64,000 nt of DNA, from positions 49,323-113,322 of the forward strand of contig CAYPSO010000002.1 of assembly GCA_964413275.1 (NCBI GenBank), given 5' to 3'. Origin of the DNA: JAABRE01 sp964413275 (lineage in GTDB: Bacteria > Cyanobacteriota > Cyanobacteriia > Cyanobacteriales > JAABRE01). This document shows positions 45,757 to 55,351 of this stretch, in pieces (the first letter of the stretch is position 1; each line of letters opens with the position of its first letter). The notes below the pieces were generated by a model, which saw only the letters and a list, made by a program, of their open reading frames with translations, ran no database searches and had not been told where the DNA came from. Both the position numbers and the translations under genes were made by a program.

Positions 45757-46719
45757 CTAATTAAAGCTTATCGCTAGTTCTGGTTCTAAATCTTTAAACA
45801 AAGGTGTACTTAAATAACGTTCCCCAAAACTAGGTTGAATCATAACGATTAATTTATCTTTATTTTCAGGACGTTGAGCTACCTTAATCGCTGCACATAA
45901 AGCTGCACCACTAGAAATACCTGAGAGAATACCTTCTTCTCTAGCTAAACGACGGCCATAATCCATCGCTTCATCATCAGTGACTGTTATTACTTCATCA
46001 ATTAACTCAACTTTCAAAACCTCTGGCACAAAACCAGCACCAATACCCTGTATTTTATGAGGCCCAGGATTGCCACCGGATAAAACTCGACTGTTAGCTG
46101 GTTCAACTGCAATCGCTTTAAATTCTGGTTTATATTTTTTTAACACTTCTGCTATACCTGTAATTGTGCCACCAGTGCCAACTCCGGCAATTAAAATATC
46201 TACTTCACCATCTGTATCTGCCCAAATTTCTTCAGCAGTGGTTAAGCGATGAATTTCTGGGTTAGCAGGATTGGCAAACTGTTGCAACATATAAGCATCT
46301 TGTACATTTTCCACAATTTCTTGAGCTTTATTGATTGCACCTGTCATCCCTTGACTACCCGGAGTTAATTCTAACTGCGCTCCATAAGCTCTAAGCATTG
46401 CTCGTCTCTCTAAACTCATGGTTTCTGGCATAGTCAAAATTAATTTATAACCTTTGGCTGCTGCCACCATTGCCAAAGCAATACCAGTATTACCAGAAGT
46501 AGGTTCGACTAAAATAGTTTTTCCCGGAATAATCAAACCTTCTTTTTCTGCCGCATTAATCATATTAACGCCAATACGATCTTTAACTGATGCCGCAGGA
46601 TTCATGCCCTCTAGTTTAACTACAATTCTGGCCACACAGTTTTCTGAAGTGGGAATACGATTCAACTGTACTAAAGGAGTACCGCCAATTAATTCTGTAA
46701 TATTGTGAGCAATTTGCAT
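45757..46719 (-). CDS. cysK: Cysteine synthase A
   Basis: 320 residues, full length for O-acetylserine sulfhydrylase. PLP lysine K46 in AASVKDRIG, TSGNTGIALA, GTGGTITGIAEV for the phosphate of PLP, and SGISSGAA. The C-terminal PSFGERYLST is typical of CysK. It makes cysteine from O-acetylserine and sulfide. Alone on the minus strand, 20 bases after the MITE-like element. Confidence 0.95.
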   Translation of the reverse strand: MQIAHNITELIGGTPLVQLNRIPTSENCVARIVVKLEGMNPAASVKDRIGVNMINAAEKEGLIIPGKTILVEPTSGNTGIALAMVAAAKGYKLILTMPETMSLERRAMLRAYGAQLELTPGSQGMTGAINKAQEIVENVQDAYMLQQFANPANPEIHRLTTAEEIWADTDGEVDILIAGVGTGGTITGIAEVLKKYKPEFKAIAVEPANSRVLSGGNPGPHKIQGIGAGFVPEVLKVELIDEVITVTDDEAMDYGRRLAREEGILSGISSGAALCAAIKVAQRPENKDKLIVMIQPSFGERYLSTPLFKDLEPELAISFN

Positions 46720-46811
46720 AGTGATTAATTATTATCTACTGTGTCCATGTTATATGGATAACACTGTTCAAGGAACTTTTATTATAAAAATTTTAATTAT
46801 CTTTTCGATCG

Positions 46812-46838
46812 CAAAAAAGCCCTGTATCTAACAGGGCT
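46812..46838 (-). terminator. Terminator of the porin gene
   Basis: On the minus strand AGCCCTGTTAGATACAGGGCT is followed by TTTTTTGC: an 8-base-pair stem with a T-run, 57 bases after the porin stop. Good intrinsic terminator. Confidence 0.85.
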
Positions 46839-46894
46839 ATCAATTCAGTAATTATTTCAGTGGTTTTTTGTCCCAAAAATCTAAGTTACTAAGT

Positions 46895-48538
46895 TTAGAA
46901 AGTGAAAGTGGTTCTTAAAGTACCGATAAAGGTATCAATGTTGTCGCCATTTCCGTCTGAAAAACCACCGGGATTACTTAACCAAATCACACCAGGAGTG
47001 ATGGAAATATTGTCACTCAGTTTATACTTATAAAAAGCTTCAACATGGATAGGATTTTGTTGGCTGAAAGTATCAGTAGCTAAATAAGGTTGAACACCTC
47101 CAAAAATACCGAGAACACTTCCCTCTTTAAGAAGATCGGTAACGGCAAAACCTAAACCATAGGTCCAAATATCGTCACCACTATCTTGTCCACTACCAAG
47201 AGATAAAACATTGGTGTATGAACCGTAACCACTAATAGAGAACCTATCACCCAACTTAACAGAAGCTTCAACACCGTAGGAGTTAGTAACCATATCAAGG
47301 CCACCACCGTAAATAGCAGATGGGTTGTTAGCTAAACGAGTACCAACCATACCAGTACCTGTACCACCGCCAAGGTCAAAAATATCGCTACCATCTTTGT
47401 GATAGGCATGAACGTAGGTTAAACCTAAACCAATGCGATCTTTAATATTGAAGTTAACCTGTCCTAAAGCTGCATATTCTCCATTAAAGATACCATTACC
47501 ACTGCTAGGATCGCTTGCATCAGGACCAGCTAAGTAACCAATAGTAGCACCGCTTTTTCCGAGAAAACTGCCTTCTTTACCAAAACCAAGGGTAAAGGCA
47601 GCACCTACACCACCACCGATACGGTAGATGGGGTTTTCAGAAGCAAAGGTTGACAATGCACCATTACCACCATCGTAGTCTTCAAAGTAGGGGTTGTTAG
47701 TAGGAGCGTAGTCACTGTGAATACCACCAGCAGCAACAACATATAACTGAGAATTACCAATGGGTAAATAGTAGGCAACCCAGTCAATAATTACATCATT
47801 ACCTGTATTACCTAAGTTAAAGGTTTGAGTTGTGGTGGGGCTGTCAAAAGCTCCTAAATTACCAGCCGCTAAACGGGTTATTAAGGTATCTTTACCTGTG
47901 AAACTGGTATTGAGAGCTAAACGAACGCGATTGCCAAAAACAGTTTGAGTATCGTCACTACCACCAAAAGGGTCATCGCCAAAAGTATCTGTGATCGCAA
48001 AAACCACTTCACCTTGTAATTTGGTGGTGGTGGAAAACTGATTATCTTCAAGCTCGCCAACTCTAGCTTCAAGGTTATCTACTCTTGCACCTAAAGCTGC
48101 TAATTCTGCTTGAAATTCGTCAGTCAATCTTTTTAGGGTTTCTAACTCACCTTCATCTAATCCGCGATCGCCACCTACAATTAAACGCTCGATTTGTTGC
48201 ATACAAGCATTTAAACCAGCCGCAAATTCATAACGAGTTAATGCTTGATTACCTCTGAAGGTTCTGTCAGGATAACCAGCAATACAACCGTAACGTTCAA
48301 CTAAGTTACGTAAAGCTTCAAATGCCCAATCTCCGGGGGAAACGTCCCGTAATTGAGATACACTGGTTACTTGATTAATATTGTTATTTTGACCTACACC
48401 TTCTCGGCTATAGTTATTTAGTTGGTTAATAACATCAGAATTGTTAGTTGTTTCTTGAGCGTTTACATTTGCTGAAACAATTAATCCTGAAAGAAGCACT
48501 GGACTTACCAGTAATGATTTCCAAAAGATTTTAGACAT
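46895..48538 (-). CDS. SLH-domain porin (OprB/SomA type)
   Basis: 547 residues from ATG 48538, preceded by GAGGAAG; a GTG at 48553 is less likely. A signal peptide ends at NVNA-QE. One SLH domain (DVSPGDWAFEALRNLVERYGCIAGYPDRTFRG) anchors it to peptidoglycan, and a coiled coil (LKRLTDEFQAELAALGARVDNLEARVGELEDN) precedes a beta-barrel ending in aromatic F (LRTTFTF). This is the standard cyanobacterial outer membrane porin, passing ions and small solutes. It has a strong terminator. Confidence 0.92.
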   Translation of the reverse strand: MSKIFWKSLLVSPVLLSGLIVSANVNAQETTNNSDVINQLNNYSREGVGQNNNINQVTSVSQLRDVSPGDWAFEALRNLVERYGCIAGYPDRTFRGNQALTRYEFAAGLNACMQQIERLIVGGDRGLDEGELETLKRLTDEFQAELAALGARVDNLEARVGELEDNQFSTTTKLQGEVVFAITDTFGDDPFGGSDDTQTVFGNRVRLALNTSFTGKDTLITRLAAGNLGAFDSPTTTQTFNLGNTGNDVIIDWVAYYLPIGNSQLYVVAAGGIHSDYAPTNNPYFEDYDGGNGALSTFASENPIYRIGGGVGAAFTLGFGKEGSFLGKSGATIGYLAGPDASDPSSGNGIFNGEYAALGQVNFNIKDRIGLGLTYVHAYHKDGSDIFDLGGGTGTGMVGTRLANNPSAIYGGGLDMVTNSYGVEASVKLGDRFSISGYGSYTNVLSLGSGQDSGDDIWTYGLGFAVTDLLKEGSVLGIFGGVQPYLATDTFSQQNPIHVEAFYKYKLSDNISITPGVIWLSNPGGFSDGNGDNIDTFIGTLRTTFTF

Positions 48539-48639
48539 TGTCGTCTTCCTCACACCTAATTTTTTTTATCCTCAGTATCTAATTATTACCTATTTTTTGC
48601 CAAAATAGATCCAGTTGACTAGATAAATTTTAAGATTTC

Positions 48640-48921
48640 TTAACCTAACCCATCAATGATCTTAGCTAAAGCAAAATCTTTTTCTGTTAGTCCTCCTGCA
48701 TCATGGCTAGTTAAAGCGATACTAACTTTATTATATGATATTTCGAGATCGGGATGATGACCTGCGGCTTCTGCTGGCTCAACTAATTTATTTACAAATT
48801 CTATGGCGGTAATAAAATCAGAGAAGGTACGCAAACTTTGGATTTTTTTTCCCGCTAAACTCCAGTTAGATAATTCTTGAAGATTTTCTTTTATTTCACT
48901 TTCAGTGAGTAATTGAGACAT
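48640..48921 (-). CDS. 4a-hydroxytetrahydrobiopterin dehydratase
   Basis: 93 residues from ATG 48921 (MSQLLTESEIKENL); an upstream in-frame ATG at 48948 adds nine residues and is unlikely. The catalytic region AAGHHPDLEISYNKVSIALTSHDAGGLTEKD holds the conserved His-His and the second His of PCD/DCoH. It dehydrates pterin-4a-carbinolamine; in cyanobacteria it may also serve carboxysome or molybdopterin-linked functions. Read on the minus strand, it lies just downstream of a structured RNA region. Confidence 0.92.
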   Translation of the reverse strand: MSQLLTESEIKENLQELSNWSLAGKKIQSLRTFSDFITAIEFVNKLVEPAEAAGHHPDLEISYNKVSIALTSHDAGGLTEKDFALAKIIDGLG

Positions 48922-49001
48922 TATTTTTCTTCCTCCACAAAAAATCATCCGCTCCTAGATTTTATCTTTAATAGGATAAGCTTAAATCTAAGAGCGGTTA
49001 G

Positions 49002-49135
49002 ATGGGGTCTTCTAATTGAAACCTGACTGCCGGAAGGAACTCAATTTATTAACTTTCTATATAGTAGAAGGCTAATATCTAGAGAACGGCTCCGGCACAC
49101 AGCCGGCTATTTTCAACTAGGAGACCCATGTTTTT
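49002..49135 (+). ncRNA. Candidate rod-shaped structured RNA
   Basis: ATGGGGTCTTCTAATTGAAA (49002-49021) pairs with 49110-49129 (ending GGAGACCCAT) as a closing stem of about 18 pairs. Inside are GCCGG/CCGGC and CTC/GAG helices, an internal loop, and a terminal hairpin CTTTCTA/TAGAAGG (49053-49071). A T-run GTTTTT follows the stem, as at the 3' end of a small RNA on the plus strand. The rod with a central bubble recalls 6S RNA, but I cannot confirm it. On the minus strand AAAGGAGGTGATG precedes the same structure and a 23-codon ORF. CCCATG at 49125 can also pair with CATGGG at 49148. Confidence 0.5.
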
Positions 49136-49279
49136 ACTACTATCTATCATGGGCATCACCTCCTTTATTCCCTGGACGGTTTAAATATCTAAAATTAATA
49201 AGGGTTTAACTTTAATAACTTTATCAGCTAACCCTTGTAAAAACCTAACATACAAGAATAAATTTAGCAAGTGTTTTCC

Positions 49280-50635
49280 CTAAGATTTTTTACGAGGACG
49301 CCAACCTTTAATTACGGTTTGTCCTACTCTAGCAATTACCAAAGCATCATCTTCTACATCCTTGGTAATTACTGAACCCGCAGCGATGGTAACGTCTTGG
49401 CCGACATTTAGGGGAGCGACGAGTACGCTGTTAGAACCAGTTTTGCTATTATCTCCTATGTGGGTGGCATGTTTGGCAAAGCCATCATAATTGGCTGTAA
49501 TTGTACCTGCACCGATATTGACTTTGTTTCCTAATGTTGCATCACCTATATAGGATAAATGAGCAACATTAGTGTTAGAGCCAAGTTTACTGTTTTTTAG
49601 CTCAACAAAATTACCAACTCGGCAAGCTTCTCCTATTTCAACATGACCTCGTAAATGAGCATAGGGGCCTATGCGAGTATTAGCTTGTACTTGACTATCG
49701 GTGATGACAGAATACAAAATTTTAACATTATTGCCGATTTGACTATTTTCAATTAGGCTACCGGGGCCAATTCTACTCCCTGTACCAATAGTAGTTTGAC
49801 CCCGCAAATGGGTTTGAGGTTCGATTACCACATCTGGCTCTAATTGAACTGTATCATCAATGGTAATACTATCAGGATCGATTAAGGTTACACCGGCTTT
49901 CATCCAACGATCCTTAACCCGAATTTGTAAAATATCATAGGCGGTAGCTAGTTGAGCGCGATCGTTGATACCGGTAATTTCGAGATAATCCTCTACATCT
50001 ACGGACATTACTGGATCGAGATAATCAACTACTTCGGTCAAATAATATTCTTTTTGATCGTTATTAGCACTCAGTTTTGGTAATACTTGGGCAAGTTTTG
50101 CCCAATTAAAACAATAAACCCCTGCATTAATGCGATGATTTTGTTTTTGAGCATCAGTACAATCTCTATCTTCTACTATCTGAGTAACTAGATTGTTCCC
50201 CGCACAAAATACTCGCCCATAGCCAGTGGCATCGGGTAGATTAGCAGTCAGTAAAGTTGCTGCATTTTGGTTTTTTTGATGAATTATAAGAAGTTTTTCT
50301 AGGGTTTGAGTCCGTAATAGGGGAACATCTCCATTTAAAACTAATAACTCACCACTAAAGTCTGATAAATAGGGTATTAGTTGTTGTATGGCATGGCCTG
50401 TACCAAGTTGTTCGGTTTGTTGAACAAATTCTAGATTTTTGTCTTGGTTTAATCGATCGATAACTTGTTCGGCTTGATAACCAACAATGATTAAACGCCG
50501 TACAGGGTTAATTAAACTACAACTTTCTAAGGTTCGTTCTACAAGTGATTTTCCACCCAAATCATGCAATACTTTGGGTAAATCCGATTTCATGCGGGTT
50601 CCACGCCCGGCTGCTAAAATTGCTACTGCTACCAT
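49280..50635 (-). CDS. glmU: Bifunctional GlmU
   Basis: 451 residues. The N-domain is the uridylyltransferase (AILAAGRGTRMKSDLPKVLH, LNGDVPLL) and the C-domain the left-handed beta-helix acetyltransferase (IGPGSLIENSQIG, HLSYIGDATLG, GAGTITANYDG). It makes UDP-GlcNAc for peptidoglycan and lipid A. Full length and intact. Upstream 50640-50724 carries AATGAACAATGAACAAT repeats only. Confidence 0.96.
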   Translation of the reverse strand: MVAVAILAAGRGTRMKSDLPKVLHDLGGKSLVERTLESCSLINPVRRLIIVGYQAEQVIDRLNQDKNLEFVQQTEQLGTGHAIQQLIPYLSDFSGELLVLNGDVPLLRTQTLEKLLIIHQKNQNAATLLTANLPDATGYGRVFCAGNNLVTQIVEDRDCTDAQKQNHRINAGVYCFNWAKLAQVLPKLSANNDQKEYYLTEVVDYLDPVMSVDVEDYLEITGINDRAQLATAYDILQIRVKDRWMKAGVTLIDPDSITIDDTVQLEPDVVIEPQTHLRGQTTIGTGSRIGPGSLIENSQIGNNVKILYSVITDSQVQANTRIGPYAHLRGHVEIGEACRVGNFVELKNSKLGSNTNVAHLSYIGDATLGNKVNIGAGTITANYDGFAKHATHIGDNSKTGSNSVLVAPLNVGQDVTIAAGSVITKDVEDDALVIARVGQTVIKGWRPRKKS

Positions 50636-50724
50636 AGCCTTATTGCGATATGTTATGAGTCCGAGTGGAGTATATCAGTTAACAATGAACAATGAACAAT
50701 TAAGTTAACAACCACGAACTAATA

Positions 50725-51768
50725 TTAACTTGCTTGTTGCCATTTGTGGGCAGAATATTGGTTAATAAATAAGGTAAATTGTTCCACGATATAACCGTTA
50801 CGCCAGCCTTTAATAGTTTCTTCTTTTAAAATATTTAGAGCATCTTCAGATGATAAGGCTTTTTTGTGGGGACGTTCACTGGTTAAGGCGCAATAAATAT
50901 CCAAAATTTGAAATATTTGTGCTAACCAAGGAATTTCATCACCTACTAAGCCATCAGGATAACCACTACCATCCCGACGTTCGTGATGATGACGTATGAT
51001 CCCAATAACTCCCTGTTTATTTTTCAGAGGTTGACAAATTTCTTCTCCTAAAAGAACGTGCTGTTTTAGTATTTCTCTTTCTTTTTGATTGAGTGTTTCC
51101 TGTTTAAGAATTATTGCATCTGGAATTAAGACTGTACCTATATCATGTAAATAAGCTGCACAAACTAAATTTTCTATTTCTACAGAGGTTAATTCTAAGA
51201 ATAGGCTAAATTTTTTAGATAAATTTACTAATTTTAGAGGGTTGTTTTGACCGGGGGAATATCTGCTTTCAATGGCTTTGGCGATCGCAAATAATACCTG
51301 TTCTGTTTGATTTAAGTTTTCGTTAAGTCGCTTTTGTTTAATTAAAGATTTAACTTTAGTTATCAGAAGCATTCGATCTAATGGTTTTGTCATTAAATCA
51401 TCACCTCCGACTTGCAAACATTTTAAGCGAAGGGAATTGTCATCGGAAACTCCAGTAAAAATTATGGGAATCAAACAAGTTCGAGGATCTTCTTTTAACT
51501 GTTGACACAATTCAAAACTATCTAATTGAGAAATTAATAAGTCCAATATGATTAAATCTGGAGAAGTTTTTACAACATAATTAAACACATCGCCATTATC
51601 ATTAATTTCATCAACTTCATAACCTTGTGTTGATAAAATGTCAACTGTTGTCATGCGACTAAAAACACGATCTTCAATTACTAAAATTTTATCTCGTGAT
51701 GATTGTAAATGATTTGACTTGGCATAATTTATTTTTCTTAATTTGGAAAGATTGTATGAATTATCCAT
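50725..51768 (-). CDS. Response regulator with HD-GYP domain
   Basis: 347 residues. Receiver domain at ~26-150 with phosphoacceptor D76 (PDLIILDLL) and KPLD near 129. The HD-GYP domain follows: HD at 209-210 (AAYLHDIGTVLIPD), then HHHERRDGSGYPDGL (GYP at 270-272). This is the RpfG-type cyclic di-GMP phosphodiesterase layout. It likely turns a kinase signal into lower c-di-GMP. The partner kinase is not adjacent. Confidence 0.9.
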   Translation of the reverse strand: MDNSYNLSKLRKINYAKSNHLQSSRDKILVIEDRVFSRMTTVDILSTQGYEVDEINDNGDVFNYVVKTSPDLIILDLLISQLDSFELCQQLKEDPRTCLIPIIFTGVSDDNSLRLKCLQVGGDDLMTKPLDRMLLITKVKSLIKQKRLNENLNQTEQVLFAIAKAIESRYSPGQNNPLKLVNLSKKFSLFLELTSVEIENLVCAAYLHDIGTVLIPDAIILKQETLNQKEREILKQHVLLGEEICQPLKNKQGVIGIIRHHHERRDGSGYPDGLVGDEIPWLAQIFQILDIYCALTSERPHKKALSSEDALNILKEETIKGWRNGYIVEQFTLFINQYSAHKWQQAS

Positions 51769-51962
51769 TGATATTATACCTATTATCTTATTCTAATTAT
51801 TATATTATTAATATTTCTTTAAGACAAAATTGACTAAAAAATACTAAACTTGATTGTATGATTAAATAAACTTTCTATAATTAAGAATACCCAAATATCT
51901 ATTAAATAGATCATCTATTTTTGACATCAATTTTTAATAAATTAATCTGTAATAATTTTTAA

Positions 51963-53396
51963 TTATTTATTAGTTAAGTTAAATGACCAACGTTTTTTCC
52001 AGCGACTGGTGAATTCTAGGTTACTATTCTCTTGTTCTTCTAAGCGTCGTTGCCAGATAGTTTCAGCAGAGTCTGTTAGTTGATAATCTCGATAGGGAAT
52101 AGCGGCACGGGTTTGTAAATATTCTAATTCAGCTAATGAGAGAGGAGGTAATTCTGAATAAGCAAAACTAGCTACAGTACCGGGGGCTCGTCTTCCTACA
52201 GCCTTAGTAGTTCCTATTTTCATGCCTGTTGACTGCAACGCAATACGCACTGCCCCAGCACAGGAATAAGTAGCTAAAATCCCTTGTGATTTGATACATT
52301 TAGCCACTAAATTTAAAAATTCTATTGTCCATAATTGTGGACATTTTGGTGGAGAAAAAGGATCTAAAAAAACTGCATCTGCTTTAAAGGCTGATTGAGC
52401 TACTTCTTGGATTGTCAATCTAGCATCACCAATAAAAAGATGGGCAGATAATAAAGGAGTTTTGAGATATTTTTCTGTTGCTAGTTGGGCTAATAATTCG
52501 GGAATAGGGGCTTTCCACTGATTAAGTAACCCCTGTTGACTGGCTTGAAGGGGTACAAGGGGATTTAATTCTAAACCTATTAACTCAATATGACATTGAG
52601 GATTAATTTGCCAAATTTCTTCTAAAGCCGCAGCACTGTTATAACCTAAGCCATAACAAATATCGAGTAATTTGAGAGAATTATTAGTTTTGGCTAATTT
52701 AGGTAATTGACAGGGTATGACAAATTTATAAATTGCTTCTTGTTTAGCTCCATAATGGGAATGAAAACATTCTTGAAAATCAGAAGAAAAAAAAGTAAAA
52801 GAACCATCTTTAGTAAGTTGGGGTTGAAAATCGAAATATTCTAAATCTTCTGGGGTATTACAATTAAATAAAATTTCTTGACGAGTTAAAGGTAATTCTG
52901 CCACAGGATATAATTTTAGCCAAGTTTGAAAAGATTTACCTCCTCGATTAATAAAATTTTCAACAGAAGAAATACAATTATGACGATAAAAACCACAAAG
53001 AGGCTCCCATCCTTTGGGATTGCGAGGTAAACAAGCTATATATTCTGAATTAAGATTAGATAAATTTTGAGATAACAATTTTAATTCTTTTATGTCAAAA
53101 TTAGGTAAATCACAGGCTAAAAGCAAAATCCATTCTGTGTTTACTTGTTTTAGAGCTTGGGCAAAGGCGACTAAAGGGCCAGCAATAGTTACTTCTTTGA
53201 TGTAATTACAAGTATTAGGTAAAATGGATTGATATTTTTCTGGCCAAGAGGTAATAACATAGACTTCAGGAGTTAGTTGTTGTGCTTGCTGATAAATCTT
53301 ATTGAGTAAAGTTAGATCGCCAATTTTAATTAAAGCCTTATCTTTTCCCATTCGAGAACTTTGTCCACCTGCCAAGATAATAGTTGCAATATCCAT
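51963..53396 (-). CDS. MobA-MnmC methyltransferase-like fusion
   Basis: 477 residues in one frame. Residues 1-~192 match MobA, molybdenum cofactor guanylyltransferase (LAGGQSSRMGKDKALIKIG, ACDLPNF, FNCNTPEDLEYFDF). Residues ~195-477 match the MnmC N-terminal methyltransferase family (LTKDGSFTFFSSDFQECFHS, LDICYGLGYNSAAAL, DAVFLDPFSPPKCPQLW, GRRAPGTVASF). MobA attaches GMP to Mo-pterin; MnmC domains methylate aminomethyl-uridine in tRNA. The joint has almost no linker. Unrelated pathways in one chain is unusual; a lost stop codon in a gene pair is the simplest origin. Confidence 0.85.
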   Translation of the reverse strand: MDIATIILAGGQSSRMGKDKALIKIGDLTLLNKIYQQAQQLTPEVYVITSWPEKYQSILPNTCNYIKEVTIAGPLVAFAQALKQVNTEWILLLACDLPNFDIKELKLLSQNLSNLNSEYIACLPRNPKGWEPLCGFYRHNCISSVENFINRGGKSFQTWLKLYPVAELPLTRQEILFNCNTPEDLEYFDFQPQLTKDGSFTFFSSDFQECFHSHYGAKQEAIYKFVIPCQLPKLAKTNNSLKLLDICYGLGYNSAAALEEIWQINPQCHIELIGLELNPLVPLQASQQGLLNQWKAPIPELLAQLATEKYLKTPLLSAHLFIGDARLTIQEVAQSAFKADAVFLDPFSPPKCPQLWTIEFLNLVAKCIKSQGILATYSCAGAVRIALQSTGMKIGTTKAVGRRAPGTVASFAYSELPPLSLAELEYLQTRAAIPYRDYQLTDSAETIWQRRLEEQENSNLEFTSRWKKRWSFNLTNK

Positions 53397-53401
53397 AATC
53401 T

Positions 53402-53734
53402 ATGTTTAGTAATAATGACCCACTGAAAGAAGAAAAAATTAAGTTATTTCAATTATTAATTTATTTTGTGCCTGTAATCGGTTTTCTTCCTGCTTTATGG
53501 AAAAGTTATACAAATAAAGGAACTACTGAGGAAAAGAAAGTTAGTCGTGTATCTGCTAATTTAGGAATAATTTGGTTATTTACTTATATTTTACTTTGGA
53601 CAGGTTCTGTAAGTACATCGGAGTTTGTTTCATTTAGATTAATGTATTTGAATGGGTTAGTTACTTCGGGATATTTTTTAATATGTATTTTTTTTATGAT
53701 TCGTCTTTGGCAGGGAAAACTACCAAAAGGATAG
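53402..53734 (+). CDS. Small membrane protein, hypothetical
   Basis: 110 residues with three to four membrane helices (LLIYFVPVIGFLPALW, GIIWLFTYILLWTG, NGLVTSGYFLICIFFMIRLW) and short charged loops. Of a type conserved in cyanobacteria, to my recollection, with no known role. The start is 5 bases from the divergent start of the MobA-MnmC gene, so the promoters lie inside each other's coding region or transcripts overlap. No ribosome site visible. Confidence 0.65.
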   Translation: MFSNNDPLKEEKIKLFQLLIYFVPVIGFLPALWKSYTNKGTTEEKKVSRVSANLGIIWLFTYILLWTGSVSTSEFVSFRLMYLNGLVTSGYFLICIFFMIRLWQGKLPKG

Positions 53735-53902
53735 GCAGAAGGAAGGATGAATTATGAATTATAAATTATAAATTATGAAGGATGAATTATGAAAGTAATA
53801 GTAACAAAGCTAACTGCTAAAAGCTAACCGCTAATCGCCAATTAGGTTAAACTAATTCGGTAAGAAAATAAAAAAGTTAGTTTTAAGCAAAATATTAAGA
53901 GT

Positions 53903-55315
53903 GTGGGGAAAGTCGTGTCATCAAAAAAAGTTGCTCAAACAAAACCTTTACAACAAAACAATCAACCCAGAATGAAAACCAAAACAAACAAAACTGTATT
54001 CTCAAGTTGGTTATGGGTTTGGGTGGGTTTAACAGGAGTATCCATGCTTTCAGCTACGGCAGGAGCTCTCTTGGCTGTTTCTTTATCAGGCACTCCTTTA
54101 CAACAAAAACAGTTAAGCGCAAGTGAAGAAGGGGTTTTTGCCCAAGAAGAAACCATATCTTATAACAATTTAAGATTACCAGAGTTAACTAGACCCGTAA
54201 ACATTCTGGTTTTAGGGACAAAAGTTCTTACTTCTGACATTGATAATCCTCCGGAAGAAGATTTAGGCTATCATGCCTTGGTTAATTCTTTTGATGGGCT
54301 GAGTGATACGATGCTTTTATTGAGATTCGATCCTCAACAAGAAAAATTAACAGTGCTTTCTATTCCCAGAGATACTTTAACTTATATTGAGGGTCATGGA
54401 GAGAGGAAGATTAATGAAGCTAATTATCATGGTGGCCCAGCTTTAGCAGCGAAAAGCATTAGTAATCTCTTAGGGGGAATACCCATTGATCGCTATTTAA
54501 GGGTTAATGTACAGGGAGTAGAAAAATTAGTTGATGCTTTGGGTGGTGTTGAAGTATATGTACCCAAAGATATGAAATATCACGATCATAGTCAACATTT
54601 TTATATTGATTTAAAAGAAGGTAAACAACATTTAGATGGAGAAAAAGCGGTTCAGTTTTTGCGTTTCCGTTACGATCAATATGGAGATATTGGTAGAGTT
54701 CAAAGGCAGCAAACGCTGATGCGAGCCATCGTGGAACAGACTCTCAAACCTGCTACTTTGATGCGAGTACCAAAAATTTTAGAGGTGGTGCAGTCTAATC
54801 TTGATACTAACTTAAATGTTGAAGAATTAATGGCTTTAGGTGGCTTTGCTTCAAAAATAAAACGCTCTGATATACAAATGTTGATGTTACCGGGGCAATT
54901 TAATGGCGATGGTAAAAAAGAAATTAGCTATTGGCTGCCTAGTCGTAGAAGTATTCGAGAGCTAATGGCTGGGCATTTTGGACTTATAGATGAATGGTAT
55001 AGCGAAAATCAAGCAGTTAATCCTGCCTATGTGAGGGTTGCTATTCAGGATAGTACAGGAGATATTCAAGCAGTAGAAAAAATGATTGCTTATCTTCGAG
55101 ATGCTGGTTATAGCCGTGTTTATGTTAGTGATGAATGGCCAGAGCCTTTACGAACTACACGCATTGTAGCTCAATCGGGTAATGATTCCACTGCAACGGC
55201 TGTACAAGGTACTTTAGGTTTAGGGGAAGTTTTGGTAGAAAGCACAGGCTCTCTAGCTTCAGATATTACGATTCAAATTGGTAAGGATTGGGAAGAAGTT
55301 TTACCTCAATCCTAG
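53903..55315 (+). CDS. LytR-CpsA-Psr (LCP) family protein
   Basis: 470 residues; start GTG at 53903. A cytoplasmic basic tail, a membrane helix at ~34-58 (SWLWVWVGLTGVSMLSATAGALLAVSL), then the LCP domain with DTMLLLRFDPQQEKLTVLSIPRDTL, KINEANYHGGP, LGGVEVYVPKDM and RFRYDQYGDIGRVQRQQ. LCP enzymes transfer lipid-linked polymers to peptidoglycan or other acceptors. A C-terminal extension carries a LytR_C-type domain (YVRVAIQDSTGDIQAVEKM). Tandem repeats follow it. Confidence 0.9.
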   Translation: MGKVVSSKKVAQTKPLQQNNQPRMKTKTNKTVFSSWLWVWVGLTGVSMLSATAGALLAVSLSGTPLQQKQLSASEEGVFAQEETISYNNLRLPELTRPVNILVLGTKVLTSDIDNPPEEDLGYHALVNSFDGLSDTMLLLRFDPQQEKLTVLSIPRDTLTYIEGHGERKINEANYHGGPALAAKSISNLLGGIPIDRYLRVNVQGVEKLVDALGGVEVYVPKDMKYHDHSQHFYIDLKEGKQHLDGEKAVQFLRFRYDQYGDIGRVQRQQTLMRAIVEQTLKPATLMRVPKILEVVQSNLDTNLNVEELMALGGFASKIKRSDIQMLMLPGQFNGDGKKEISYWLPSRRSIRELMAGHFGLIDEWYSENQAVNPAYVRVAIQDSTGDIQAVEKMIAYLRDAGYSRVYVSDEWPEPLRTTRIVAQSGNDSTATAVQGTLGLGEVLVESTGSLASDITIQIGKDWEEVLPQS

Positions 55316-55351
55316 GTGATGGCCTATTTAAGTTAATGGTTAAGAAAAAGG

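Noticed and set aside
49107..49130. SRP RNA gene around the CCGGAAGG stretch near 49030
   Set aside because: The sequence around GCCGGAAGGAA lacks the conserved AGCAGCC side of the SRP RNA loop.
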